DNA from: Hemileia vastatrix
Lineage: Eukaryota > Basidiomycota > Pucciniomycetes > Pucciniales > Zaghouaniaceae
Direction of reading: 5' to 3'
NCBI GenBank assembly: GCA_030280995.1
Contig: JASXTE010000004.1
Coordinates: 43,286,797 to 43,350,796 of the forward strand
Length of the DNA stretch: 64,000 bases
Shown: piece after piece, positions 20,647-31,312 of the stretch
Numbering within the stretch: position 1 is the first letter of the stretch
How the letters are laid out: every line of letters starts with the position of its first letter
Position numbers and translations under genes: made by a program
Notes under the pieces: generated by a model
Databases searched by the model: none
Told to the model about the DNA's origin: nothing
What the model saw: the letters and a program-made list of their open reading frames with translations, nothing else

Positions 20647-20734
20647 GGGTTAATTGTGTATAGAGCAGCCAGCCCATCAATTACCCCCACACTTGCCAAT
20701 ATTAAATTAAGAAGGTTCCCCTGTGAACACTTCT
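20647..20734 (-). other. Conserved hairpins H2 (20647-20687) and H3 (20710-20734) in the TE-B 3' UTR
   Basis: H2 is 41 nt: outer arms GGGTTAATTG and CAATTACCCC enclose an inner GAGC-rich segment. H3 is 25 nt: AGAAGGTTC, loop CCCTGT, GAACACTTCT. TE-C has H2 and H3 twice with the same spacing between them. Confidence 0.78.
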
Positions 20735-20900
20735 ACCAATAAATTTTAAAATTTTCCATCACTTTCTTCACCCATATTTTTAAGACATTTAAAATTTGAA
20801 AATTTCAAAGAATGTTCTCTTGCATTTCGTTAAGTTTCATCACAGTTTTGTCACCCATATGCAGTGTAACAATAGTAAAGTATTTTGATAAAAAGAAGAT

Positions 20901-21062
20901 GATTTATCCTCGTTGCAGAGGTAGATAAGATTTTTATAAACATCATAGTTTATCCTCATTGCGGAGGAATCCATAAAATTTTGTCGATATAATAGTTTAT
21001 CCTTATTGCAGAGGAATCCATAAAATTTAATAAATGTCATAGTTTATCCTCATTGCGGAGGG
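20901..21062 (-). repeat. Four CCTC/GAGG-type hairpin units around the TE-B pol stop
   Basis: Copies at about 20901-20922, 20946-20967, 20993-21014 and 21039-21062 read GTTTATCCTC, loop ATTGCG or GTTGCA, GAGG. The last overlaps the pol stop and encodes N-E-D-K-L-stop. They have the same architecture as the 19098-19832 array with a fully exchanged stem. Confidence 0.82.
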
Positions 21063-22017
21063 AGACTTCGGCACTCCTGGTGCCTCTAGGATAGAACCGT
21101 TTCACTTGATCAGCCGCTACCCTCTTCTTCAATTCAACCCCATCCAACTCTTCCAACACATATGAACCGCCGGAAACTTGCTCCTTGATTTTATACGGTC
21201 CATTCCCCCTATCTGCAAACATCTTTCCCCACTGACTTTCCAAACTCCTATTATACACCAAAACCATATCTCCTGGGTTCAAAGGTTTCCTTAATCGATG
21301 TGCCAACCGCTCATCCCAATATCTAACTGATTGATTTCTTATTTTCATCATCCGCAAATATGCCTTTTCTAAATATTCTTCTTTCTTTTCTAGCTGCATC
21401 ATTCTTGCACACAATAATTCATCAGTAGTTTTGACCATGTCCCAGTCAACTCCAAGATATCATTCAGCTTCTAAATCAACTGGTAAAACTGCTTTCTGTC
21501 CAAAAACAAGTTCATAAGGTGAAAATCCGGTTGTCCTTTTGGCAGTGATTTGATCAGCAAATAAAACTAAAGGTAAATAGTCCCTCCACTTTTCGGCACT
21601 TGTCCCACACATTTTAACTAAAGCATCCTTAATAACTTGATGCCCTCTTTCAACCATGCCTTCAGCTTCAGGATAATATGGGGTTGCTACCCTAACCTTT
21701 GATCCAATTTTAGATACAGCCTCTCTAAACTCAGCCCCAAACTCAGGACCTCCATCTACCGTCACCAATTTCATCACTCCATATCGATACACCCAATTAT
21801 TTAACAAAAATTCTGCCACATTTTTGGCTGTCAAATTAATAAGAGGCGCTGCCTCTACCCAACCAGATAAGTCGTCTCTGGCTACAATTAAATATTTATA
21901 CCGTCCCTCTTTGATATGAACGGCATCCAAACTGACTCTCCCAAAGAGTGTATTTTCTCCAGTAGCGCGTCCAGGTTCTTTTGGCCTTAAATAACTTTGT
22001 CTTTGACATTCTTCCCA
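21037..22017 (-). pseudogene. TE-B integrase (two in-frame stops)
   Basis: The DDE-type integrase core reads SLDAVHIKEG (first D), TVDGGPEF (second D) and EGMVERGHQ (E), followed by a C-terminal module with KMFADRGNGPYKIKEQVSGGSYVLEELDG in two parts. A TGA at 21460-21462 and a TAA at 22018-22020 interrupt one continuous frame; TE-C has Ser at both places. The protein ends NEDKL at 21037. I see no chromodomain after the GPY-like module. Confidence 0.88.
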
Positions 22018-24486
22018 TTACTGAACCCACTGTTTAACAGCCATCTTCATGCCAGGCCACCAAAATCGATCAGAAATTATTCTAAACGTTTCTCCAACAC
22101 CTCTATGCCCGAGATCTTTATGCAGTGATTTCAAAACTAATTCTAGCCCCTTCTGTTGAGTTATAACTACTTGAGGATTTGGATACCTTCTCCTCATTAA
22201 ACGTCGACCAGATAGGTAAAAAGTAGATGAATTCCTCTTGATAGCCACCCATTCATCGTCTTCACACTCTTCTGGCCTCTCTAAAGTCAACAAATATTTG
22301 ACTAACAAAAAATAAAAACCAGTCTGACCCCAGAATTCATCTTGAAAATTGATTAATATAACATCAATAGGGACTTCTCTATCACCAATATCACCTGCAC
22401 ATGAATGAGCCAATAAGCGTTGTTCCCTAAATAAATCTTTAATCGAGCTATGTGGCCATTTTTCTTCTGAACCTTTGGATCCTTCGTAAACCGTATTCAA
22501 AAATACCTCTTTCTCTTTATCCACCTTTTTATTTAAATTCTCTAATTCTCCAACATATACACCATTCCTTAACTTACTACCATCCCATACTACCAATCCA
22601 TCTTCCTCTACATACACCACATCTTCTTCTACCTCCTTTCTACCAAATTTATCTACACCTTTTTCAACACCTTTATTAACATAAAAACTATTTTCCAGTT
22701 TATCCTCTTGGTGGAGGTCATCATCACCATAATCTATACACAATAATCCTGCCAGTTTAACCTCATGGGGGAGGTATGGAAAGTCTTCAGCTCCTTTAGT
22801 GCTGGCTTTGATAATAGGTATATCTTCATCGAACTCTTCTGAGTCTGAATCTTCTTGAGTGGGTGGTCTCCTTGATAAACCATCTGGAATAATAAAAGTC
22901 TTGCCAGGCTTATGAACTAAATCAAACGAAAAATGTTGAATAAAAGCTACCCATCTCGTCATGGGTGCGTTTGGTAAACTTGGGGAATTAATCATCTGGA
23001 TTAAAGATTTTGCATCCACTTGCAACTCAAAATGTTGCCCCCACAAAATATGCTGAAGTTTCTTCAGTATTTTTGCCACACCACATAATTCCAATTTTGG
23101 TTGAGAATATCTTGATTCCACCTCAGTAAATACTACAGATTCATACCTAACTGGCCTGATGTAACCAGCTTTATCCATCTGAGACAAAACCGCCCCAGCT
23201 GCAACCTGACTTGAATCAACTGCTTAATAAATTCTACCAGCATCTTTTTCATAATCCAACTTGTGCAGGACTAAATCCTTCCCTACAACCTCCTTCAACT
23301 TCACAAACGCCTTCTCACACTCTTCATTCCACTCCCAGTCTGCATCCTTTCTCGTTAACCGTCTCAATGGAGCTGCCAATGAAGAAAAGTCCTTAATAAA
23401 CATTCTAACATATACGCAAACGCCTAAAAACCCTCTGACTTCGGTCGTATTCTTGGGTCTTGGCCAGGACTGAATTTTGTTAACTTTCTTCTTGGACATA
23501 ATCCTACCCTCTCTACATACCACATGGCCTAATATTTCTAAGGCTGGCACACAACATGAAAATTTTAAACCTGAAATAGTTAAACCAGCCTCTTCAATTT
23601 GAAACAAGATTCTTTCTAATGTAATTGCAAACTCCCAAATGAATTTGTGTATCCTGAGATTCTCTTCCAACACCTGGTCATCATAGTTGGTTGTTGGTCT
23701 CTTAATTCTTCCATCATCTATAAAGATTCCAGCATATTGTGGAATTTTGTCTTGAAGGATCAAAGCCATCTGAGCTTGATAAACTGCAACCGAATTTTTT
23801 GCTCCTTGAGGTAATCTTGTTAACTGTAAACGTCCTAGTGGTGTATCAAATGTAGTGAGAGGCCTTGAGTCCGGATGTAGCTCTCTCTCATCATATCCAC
23901 CCATAATATCTCCCAAACCATAACACACTCTCCCTGAAAACACTTCAACAAACTCCTCAGCACTAGGCGGTATCCCAGCATCCTTTATGGTAACCCTATT
24001 TAATTCCCTAAGATCATGAACAACTCTAAGCTTGCCATTTGGTTTCTTGATACAAAATACTGGACTAGAATAACTTGATGATGATTGATCATACAGTCCA
24101 GTGCGTATCCGTTCTCTAATAACTTCAATATAGGCTTCTTTTAATGCAGCCAGAATAGGAATTGGTTTCTGCTGCCACGGTTCATGACATACCACGGGAA
24201 TCTTGTAAGGCTCCCCATAGGATTGCTTCAACACACCCCTCTCCACTTCTACAAAAGCAATGGCCTTCTCTCGCTTGACCATCACATCCAACAACAACTT
24301 CTTCTCATCTCCAGACAAACAACCATCAGGTCCAAAATTAACAACACCCAGTCTCTCAAAAGTGATTCTTGACGTCTCAAAAAATTCAGGCAGATTCTTT
24401 ACCAAGGGACTTTCATAAGGATCTCTTGATAACCTTGGTCTTCTCAAGGGTGGATTTAATTCGGCAGGTAGCGGTTCATTAATAGG
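22018..24486 (-). pseudogene. TE-B reverse transcriptase and RNase H (broken by a TAA)
   Basis: Reverse transcriptase occupies about 23400-24447: PVFCIKKPNGKLRVVHDLRELN in two stretches, LPQGAKNS, and the catalytic motif GIFIDDG (FIDD). RNase H follows (VDSSQVAAGAV, SRYSQPKLELCGVAKIL, LQVDAKSLIQMI), then an acidic linker of about 150 residues, then the integrase HHCC finger near 22020-22130. A TAA at 23224-23226 replaces a Leu found in TE-C (IYLAVDSS), and a TGA at 24487-24489 precedes the RT. The linker DNA contains two of the hairpin units (22693-22717 and 22747-22771). Confidence 0.9.
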
Positions 24487-25263
24487 TCAAACTTTATTTG
24501 CTACTTTCTTATATTTGGCTGTGTCCACATCTAAATAAACTTGAGGTAAAACATTTACTTTTGTTTTGCAATTAAAAATTTCATCAAATGAATCTTCTTC
24601 ATCGTCAGAATCGGAATAAGAAAGATTAGAAAAATATTTTATTTCATTTTTAAATTTTACTCTTTTCTCCTTTCCCTCGTCTAATTTATAAACAGATTTT
24701 CCAACACCTTTGCTTCCCTTATCCAACAGTAAATCGCCCCTAAAGAAAGTTGGCAGTTTCAAAAAAGGACCACCAAGATCAGTTTTGACTGCTCCTCTGG
24801 CCACATAAAAGTGAACCTTACCAAAAGATCCACCAATGCCTAACCTGACATGCTCAGCTGTACCCATCAGCTCTGTTGCATGCCCTCCAATGCCTCTGAG
24901 GTTTCCCCCAGTTCCACTTTTAATTGGCAAGCCTATACTTGTCGCTTGCTCCAATGAAATTAAATTAATTTGAGACCCTGAATCGACCAAGGCCTTTACT
25001 TCTTTACCGTTAAGAGTTACCACCAGATAACCCAGGGGAGCGGAAAAATGTGTATCCACATCTTCCCCAAACTTTTCAACATTTTCACAAATATATTCCA
25101 CCTCTCCAGTGGAAACACGACGCCTCGTCAAATGCTTCTTTTGCTTTTCAGCAAGCGCCGGACTAATTGTAAATAACTCCCCCAAAGATAAGGGAATCTG
25201 CAGTTGATTCACCCTATCCAAAACTACGTCCATCACATTAGCTTGACCAGAAACTACTGGCCG
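24487..25263 (-). pseudogene. TE-B aspartic protease and linker
   Basis: The protease core reads GYLVVTLNGKEVKALVDSGSQINLIS, with the catalytic D in DSGS near 24975, and continues GIGGHATELMG, HFYVARGAV and GGPFL. It passes directly into KLPTFFRGD and an acidic Ser/Asp linker. TE-C has about 200 additional residues between the PFL-like end of the protease and its LPTF motif, so TE-B may have lost a segment. In-frame stops lie at 24487-24489 (TGA) and 25264-25266 (TAG). Confidence 0.85.
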
Positions 25264-27120
25264 CTAATACTGGACCTTTGATTTAACAACCTTGGCCCTG
25301 GGTACCTCTTGAGGTCCAACCGAGACATCTTCACCCCCCATTATAACATCTTCACTTTCTATAACCCTAACTCCATCACCAGCTTCTTGCACTAATCCTG
25401 ATCCATCGCTAGTCCTTCTTACACCCTCCATTGGGATGGGACCACTAAAACTTGGTCTGGGTAGAGACGCCAACGGTACGTCCTCCTCAGAATCCAAATC
25501 ATCCTCTGGCATAGGCTCACCATTTAAATCAAACTTGCCATAACTAGGGGGCCCCATATCAGCAATCCCCTTCTGCATTTTATATAATTCCTCCTTAGAG
25601 TAAGGGTTCAATTTGTTGGCGGCAGTTTGAGCACTAGAATTTTTTTCCTTAGAGTAAGGGTTCACTTTGTTATTGGCCTTGCCAGGATTAGCCCTCAGTT
25701 GGCTTTGAATGCTACTCTTTGCCTTAGTAGCAGCTGCTCTTCTAGCAGCATTAACATCGTATTCGCTGGCCATACAACTACCCTCCAGTTGGGCAACCGT
25801 TGCCAGCTCTAAACCTCCAAAAGAAGTAGAAAATGTGGCTTTACTGACCTCTTTCTCTTTACCTTTGTCAGCTTTTCCACCATTACCATTACCATTTTTG
25901 CCACCCTTGGAATTAACATCTTCATCCGTCACCTCTTCAAATCTGGCACTCCTTTCAGCCGTTAAACTTCTTCTGACCAAATCAGAAGGAGACTGTCCAT
26001 CACTGGGCTTGATGAACAAACCATCAGGAAATTTATAAACTTTCCCATCAAATAAAACTCGCCCAGAATCCAAATCCTTATCAAGAGCAAAACAAACTGT
26101 TGCTCTGTGCCCCCTCCTATTACAATAGGAGCACACCTTTGGCTCATTATGGCCACCTCTATAACTACTACCGCCATTCCCACCATTTCTCCCATTTCCT
26201 GGGAAGCGGTTACCATTATTATTGCCATTATAATTTTGACGTTCATAACCTCTGGACTGATAAGAAGTTGACGTCGACGACGAAGCGATTGGGGCTTTAC
26301 TAGCCTTCTGTGTCTATTGAACAAATATTTTTAACTGTTTCGTTAAATCAGCCAAGTGATCAACCATCTTGTTATCTACATTACCCTCCACTTTAGCAAC
26401 AGGTAATCCCATTTTTGCCTTCTTGGCCTCCTGGGCTTTGACCATAATATTGTTGTTTTTGGCCAAAACTTTGCTAACCTTGCTAACATATTGAGTGCAG
26501 GACTCTTGATATTTGTCCAATGCTAACAACTTGAGATGGGCTTGAATATTCTTTTTGATAACCTCCAGAGCCGGCAGTTTCTGCTCACCATTAAGCAGTT
26601 CCTTCATCAAATCTTTTCTTGAAAGATCCTTCAAGACGTCCATACAAATATCCCTGCTGCATGCTGACCAAAACAAATCTTTTGCCTGGCTCTCATCCAC
26701 TAACTTGTCCACCAGAATGAGATATTCAACCACTTCATCAAACTGAACACACAAATTTTTGAAGTCTGCCATAGAAGAAACACCACCATTTGCTTGCCAG
26801 TCACCAACAATTTTATTGAGGTCCAACATAGTAAACCTAATACCCCATCTATCAACCATAGCTTTAGAAAGCTTAACCCAATCCTTGTCCTTAAATGCCT
26901 GCATAGCAATAACCTCTTTTTCCACCTCCCTATCAGCAATAAAAAACCTAACTTGCTTCACCATATTCACATGAGAAGCACCATCAACAGCAGCAGCAGC
27001 TTCATACCTGCTAATGAACCATTTAACCTCCTCCCCATTAAACTTTGGGCTATCCCAAGAAACAATCTTAACTGAGGGAGTAAGAGGGTGAGAAGATCCA
27101 GAAGCAACAGCAGAATACAT
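25264..27120 (-). pseudogene. TE-B Gag with CCHC knuckle (one amber stop)
   Basis: The start is Met at 27120. The capsid-like half (27120-26314) includes VKIVSWDSPKFNGEEVKWFISRYEAAAAVDG in two parts. A TAG at 26314-26316 interrupts it, and the frame continues through a Gly/Asn/Arg-rich stretch to a classical zinc knuckle C-x2-C-x4-H-x4-C (CSYCNRRGHRATVC, about 26095-26136). A long hydrophilic tail with Lys/Gly repeats and two NPYSKE motifs follows. Gag ends at a TAG (25264) that is in frame with the protease, so the stop may be secondary. Confidence 0.88.
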
Positions 27121-27281
27121 CCCAATAAGTAAAGAAAAGCGTTAAAAACCGTTAAAATAAACAAGCCTCTCGCAGGCTAATAACAAAGATCGATTAGAGT
27201 TCCAAAGAATAAGCCTCTTGCAGGCTATTAACAAAGACCTTGACCCAAAAAAAAGTCCTAGAAAAAGCTAGAGATTTGGAA
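27121..27281 (-). other. TE-B short leader
   Basis: About 160 nt lie between primer site and gag. A 16-18 bp repeat (AAGCCTCT-GCAGGCTA) occurs at about 27162-27181 and 27210-27232. No open frame. Confidence 0.6.
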
Positions 27282-27298
27282 CCCCATGTTGGGCGCCA
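27282..27298 (-). other. TE-B primer-binding site, tRNA-Lys-like
   Basis: The minus strand reads TGGCGCCCAACATGGGG just inside the 5' LTR. This equals the primer site used by retroelements primed by tRNA-Lys(1,2), TGGCGCCCAACGTGGGG, with one mismatch. The match is from memory of the family, not from a tRNA in this window. Confidence 0.8.
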
Positions 27299-27300
27299 AC

Positions 27301-28384
27301 TATGGTAAGGTAAACTCTTACAGTGGCCTTGCTGTAAGCAGAATCTGGAGGAGATATGTGGATTTAGCTGAAAACCCCGTCCTTCCAATAAAAATAACAA
27401 AATGGGAATTCTAAATCACTAAGCTAACCAGTCTACTTGGATCTGATTAATAAAAATAATGAAACTCTGATATGTATAACGCTTATTGAGATTAAAATAA
27501 AAGTGGCTGTTGAGAAATAAATACTGATAACAACAGTTAAGTAGTACCAGTGAAAGATCTAATGATTGACTTATATGTTGTTATGATGATTTAAATTTTA
27601 ATGAGACAGCAATAATCAAGTCCCCAGTGGAAAGAAATTTCAAATGATACCCTATATGAGTTTATTTAAACTGTTGAATTGTATTTCTAAAATGTTATGT
27701 AAAAAATAATAATGTTATAAGGGTATTATAACTTATTTAATTTGTTGAGTAATAAAAAATGAGACTGTGGTGGTTAAAGATTAAGCTGTATGATGTATGA
27801 TAAATGTAAGATCCTCCCAATTTCGAGTCTGAGAGGCTCTTAAGTATACCTAGTCACGTGCCTAAGTTTCCCATCCAGAGCTCAGCCAGAGCCCATCCGG
27901 AGTCCATCCAGACCTCCGGACTCAATTAGAACCTTAAAACTATAATAGAAATCTAGAAAAATTACACATGATAGAGCCACTTCCCCTTTACATACCCAAC
28001 TAATTTTCGTAGTCTGCGCAGCTCAAATCACCCTGTGAAAATTCATCGAAGTTAAGTAATTTCTAAAAACGTAAATATTTCTATAAATCTTTAAAACTCA
28101 TTTAAAAATATATAAAAAAAATAGTAAAGATTCTGGGAAAATTTCCAAAGGTTCTTGAGTGACTCGACTTGATACTTATAAACTTTTCAGACTGTAAAAA
28201 AAATAATTTTTCTCCGTAAAATAAATTGTTTTCGCATAGGCATTCGCTTTTAACCAATTTCTTCATATTTGAAACTCAAATAAATTGAATAAAACCCTTT
28301 TATAAAAAAAAATAGCGCCAATCTTTTTGCCGCAATAACTCTTTTTACGTATTTAGGTGCCGTACTAAACTTTAGGCTACCACA
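27301..28384 (-). repeat. TE-B 5' LTR (1084 bp)
   Basis: It begins TATGGTAAGG and ends CTACCACA on the plus strand and matches the split 3' LTR. It is followed by ACGT (28385-28388), the duplication of 8140-8143. Confidence 0.94.
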
Positions 28385-28647
28385 ACGTGTTAAATGAAAT
28401 GAGTAAAATGACCCACAATTAGTAATCAAATAATTACCACAAATATATATGAATATTTTCAATATATGAAACTAATTTTTGGAGCACAGTTTGATTCCTG
28501 TTGCTGAAAAAAAATAAGTCACATGGCTGATGATATTTGTCATCTTTGTCGTATACTTGTCCTTATTGGAACCTTGGCGTAAATGGTCCCTCGGTTGCCA
28601 GCTTCAAGATATCAATGCGCCCTCAACTATTCGGAAAGGGCCTCAAT
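28385..28647 (-). other. TE-R leader, LTR-proximal part, with primer site
   Basis: The continuation of the TE-R leader beyond TE-B. The minus-strand sequence next to the LTR, TGAGGCCCTTTCCG, is the degraded equivalent of the TE-A primer site. Confidence 0.72.
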
Positions 28648-29450
28648 TGTAAAGGGGTCTTTTATGTCTAGAAAGTTTTTAATGGCGGTCCAATGGTGGT
28701 AACAGGGGAATTTTTGGATCTCAAAGTTGAGGGTATGTACTTATATCTTTTTATTGGTTTTACTCAAATATAAGAATTAGAAAATTTTATTATTATTATG
28801 AATTAAAGAGATAGAACTACAAGAATGTAATTACTAAAACTAAAAATTAATAGCAATAAGTATGAAATAAAATAAATGTTTGTTAAATGTAAGTAAGTAA
28901 TGGAATGATCAAAAACAACCAAAAAGAGAGGCCTTATATAGGCAAATGAGAAACAAAGCACAGCAATAAAATTCTAAAAACAGTATTATGAGAGAGAAAA
29001 AAAAGGAATATTCCAGAAAGAATATTTTCAAATAATAAAGTTGATCTAAAAAGAAGGAGTCAAAAAGATGTATTTATAGAGTATGGCACGAATAAAATAA
29101 TTTATTTAATATTTACTGTAAAGGTCAATTCTAAATAAGAATTTTGAAATTTCTATATATATTTATTTTTATTTGAATATTAAATTTTTATTTTTATTTA
29201 AAATCCATTTTTTAATATAAAGTTTTATTTCTTTCAACCTGTCAATGAGAATAATGTTCAAGAATAAAAATATAAGGGAAATTTTTATATTTAATTCTAA
29301 TTATTCATAAACTTTACCATTCTGTAATCAGTTAATTTATTATAGGTAATTTTAATGTAACTAATTTTAAATAATTAAAATAATAAGGTGTGGCTTCATC
29401 CAGTAAATAATTAATTATTTTACCTGGTAAGTCTAGCAGCCTGGCTGACA
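28648..29450 (-). repeat. TE-R 5' LTR (803 bp)
   Basis: The LTR begins TGTAAAGG and ends CCTGGCTGACA, the same last 11 bases as the TE-A LTR. A minus-strand TATATAAGG box lies near 28932. The left end adjoins the primer site; the right end adjoins TE-F coding sequence. It is diverged from TE-A and shorter. Confidence 0.85.
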
Positions 29451-29529
29451 ATTGATAACTTAAAATTTTTATACAAATTACCTGATGAAGAAATTACATC
29501 AAAATTGATATCTTTATTTAAAGATGTGG
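29451..29529 (+). pseudogene. TE-F Gag fragment between TE-R and TE-E
   Basis: These 79 bp encode I-D-N-L-K-F, YKLPDEEITSKL and SLFKDV, matching TE-A Gag (IDILKRSYKLPDEEIVSKL). The reading frame resumes at 38393 (ALLWFEFVLSEG). TGTGG at 29525-29529 is the target duplication of TE-E. The upstream part of TE-F lies off the left edge beyond TE-R. Confidence 0.9.
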
Positions 29530-30726
29530 TGTCAGCCTAGGTATCCCAATGACTGAGTATTTATTATGGTTAAAATAAGATAGCCTTAATTGCATTAAGC
29601 TTATAAGTTAAAAATAAGGTTAAAATACTTTTATATATGGTTATAATACATATAAATATGGTTATAATACATATATATATAATTATTACACTATTATATG
29701 ACTTATAGTAGTTTAAATAGCTTATCCATAGCCTAATAATACTTATTAAGGTGTTAATGGAGTCATAATATACTTATCTTAAGTGATATCAAGTAATTAT
29801 AGACATACATAAGCTTATATGTATACATAAACCTCAAATTCAGTGAAATATCTAGTTATATAATGTATACCTAGGTCTATAAGTGGGTTTTAACCTCTTA
29901 ATAGCCTATAACCTTTATTTTTCTGCTTATTTCAGGTCATATGGATGTATCAAGTGGACTCACAACGCCTACACAAGCATATACACCTATTTCAGGCGCA
30001 TATATCCAGTTTGGACAACTTAATCTGCTTCCTTGGATGGATTTTCACAGATTTATGGGTTGGGATATGATTACTGGGTTAATATGGATGATTAGGGATT
30101 TTATTGGGGGCTTGGAAAGTTAATTTGGTTCCTTTATATGCTTTGGGCTTCATTATATACTCTTTGGATGAGTTATTTTACCTGTTTCTTTGCAGTATCC
30201 GCTTTTATCTGTTTATTCTATATATGGTATGGGTCTGTGGAATCATTAATTGTGATGGAGGGTCCTTACTGGAGATCTTGGTGTTGAAACTGCTTGAAGT
30301 GGATGCCATGGGGATGTGATTGGCCCTCACAGTGCTTTAACTATTGGGGATAGCAGTGACATGATCTGGATTGAAAGTCTGTGCACTCCAGTGGATTTTG
30401 GTATAAGTAAGGGAGTATTTGACGGGTTATTGGACATCACTTAATTTCTACACATCAAATAAACATTATAAAACAATTATTATCATATATAAATATATTA
30501 TAAAGCATTTATAAATTGATATTATCTTTATATAAGCAATAACTATATTTTATTGATCTATTTTCCACCACTAGCACGCATAAAATCCAAGTATTGTGAT
30601 TTTCATTGAGAATAACTATTCTATTAGTCTTCCCCTGAGTTTCAATGACCAAATAATTTATCAATAAGTATTAGGAACATTAATAATTACTATTGAATCA
30701 TACTAAGATACTAGCACACCCTGACA
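29530..30726 (+). repeat. TE-E 5' LTR (1197 bp)
   Basis: Begins TGTCAGCC and ends CCTGACA. It includes a run of ATACATATAT-type repeats (29640-29690). A short open frame at 30104-30319 has a diverged counterpart in the other LTR, but no start context or homology supports it. Confidence 0.92.
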
Positions 30727-31236
30727 ATTGGGGGTCTTTCCTTAATTATTACTTATTATTTAGTATAAGCCTTATGACATGATTTTTACTCTAGTATATC
30801 TCAAAAAAACCAAATATTTGGGTCAGAAGAGCATTAGTGGTTTATTATAGCACAGTGATTGTAAAAAAGAACCCTTATAATAATTTTTATAATTTTTATA
30901 ATAAAAATTAGGTATTTACAGTAGTAACTGTACCCAATATAAAACCAATTTCACTTGGTTTATGGTCACCAATATAACACCCAATTAAATTGGTATTTGG
31001 TTAAATCTTGGTAAGCTAATTATTAACCCTTATAAAAGTCTAGTTCAACTTATTATTATTTTATTTTTACAGATTTTTTCAAATTTTTCTCATATTTTAT
31101 TTAAATAAATAAAGATATAAATTCAGGGTAAGCTCCAGTGCTTTTATTAGTAATTGTATTGCTAATATTTTTTGTCTACTAATTACCATATAGGTTTTTG
31201 TTTTTGTAGATGTAAAAAATTGTTATTTAAGACACA
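30727..31236 (+). other. TE-E primer site and leader with hairpins
   Basis: The primer site TGGGGGTCTTTCC is at 30729-30741. The leader contains palindromes, including GGTA-n-CAGT-agta-ACTG-TACC (about 30912-30935), AAACCAA-tttcac-TTGGTTT (30942-30961) and CCAATT-a-AATTGG (30981-30993). These differ from the bulged hairpins of TE-A and TE-R. No open frame. Confidence 0.65.
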
Positions 31237-31257
31237 ATGAGTGCTCCACAGGACAAT

Positions 31258-31312
31258 GTAAGTGAAAAAACTGCTTATAACGCCAGGTCTAAAGCTAAAA
31301 ACATTGCTCCAG
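31258..31312 (+). other. Candidate gag intron 1 of TE-E (55 nt)
   Basis: GTAAGT at the 5' side and CTCCAG at the 3' side, phase 0, same place as in TE-A. Splicing joins M-S-A-P-Q-D-N to D-I-T-M-E-G in the conserved frame. Confidence 0.72.

Larger units (their letters stand above)
18451..21036 (-). other. TE-B 3' untranslated region (about 2.6 kb)
   Basis: There is no credible coding sequence between the pol stop and the polypurine tract. The region holds two copies of a GAGCCGAAT-containing block (18724-18813), a 13-copy hairpin array (19098-19832), an AT-rich stretch (19900-20210), a block conserved in TE-C (20215-20283) and several conserved hairpins (20353-20414, 20647-20687, 20710-20734, 20901-21062). 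The parallel 3' UTR of TE-C keeps the same order of parts in a shorter form. Confidence 0.8.
8144..28384 (-). mobile_element. TE-B: Ty3/gypsy element with tRNA-Lys-like primer site, interrupted by TE-A
   Basis: A full-length minus-strand element. 5' LTR 27301-28384, primer site 27282-27298, gag-pol 27120-21037 in one frame, long 3' UTR 21036-18435, polypurine tract at 18435-18450, and 3' LTR 18434-17369 plus 8199-8144, split by TE-A. It is flanked by a 4-bp duplication ACGT. Gag-pol has six in-frame stops but no frameshift over about 6.1 kb. The family is shared with TE-C. It differs from the TE-A clade in a FIDD rather than YIDD polymerase motif and in having no chromodomain that I can see. 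Confidence 0.92.
1..29450 (-). mobile_element. TE-R: decayed Ty3/gypsy chromovirus, 5' LTR at right, 3' end off-window
   Basis: This is a minus-strand LTR retrotransposon whose pieces are separated by later insertions. In element order it runs: 5' LTR 28648-29450, leader 28389-28647 plus 7449-8143, gag N-part 7448-6088, gag C-part to integrase 4586-1. It is interrupted by TE-B (8144-28384) and by a solo LTR (4587-6087). Coding sequence on each side of both insertions joins without loss. Its right edge abuts sequence encoding IDN of the TE-F Gag (29451), so TE-R is itself inserted in TE-F. The 3' LTR and left target duplication are outside the window. The family is the same as TE-A but clearly older. 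Confidence 0.88.

Noticed and set aside
24184..26303. Several plus-strand open frames opposite TE-B gag and pol
   Set aside because: They are shadows of the recognised minus-strand Gag, protease and RT frames.
30104..30319. A protein gene in the TE-E LTRs (also 37758-37985)
   Set aside because: The peptides are similar only because LTRs are duplicates. Frames are short, and other LTRs of the clade lack them.
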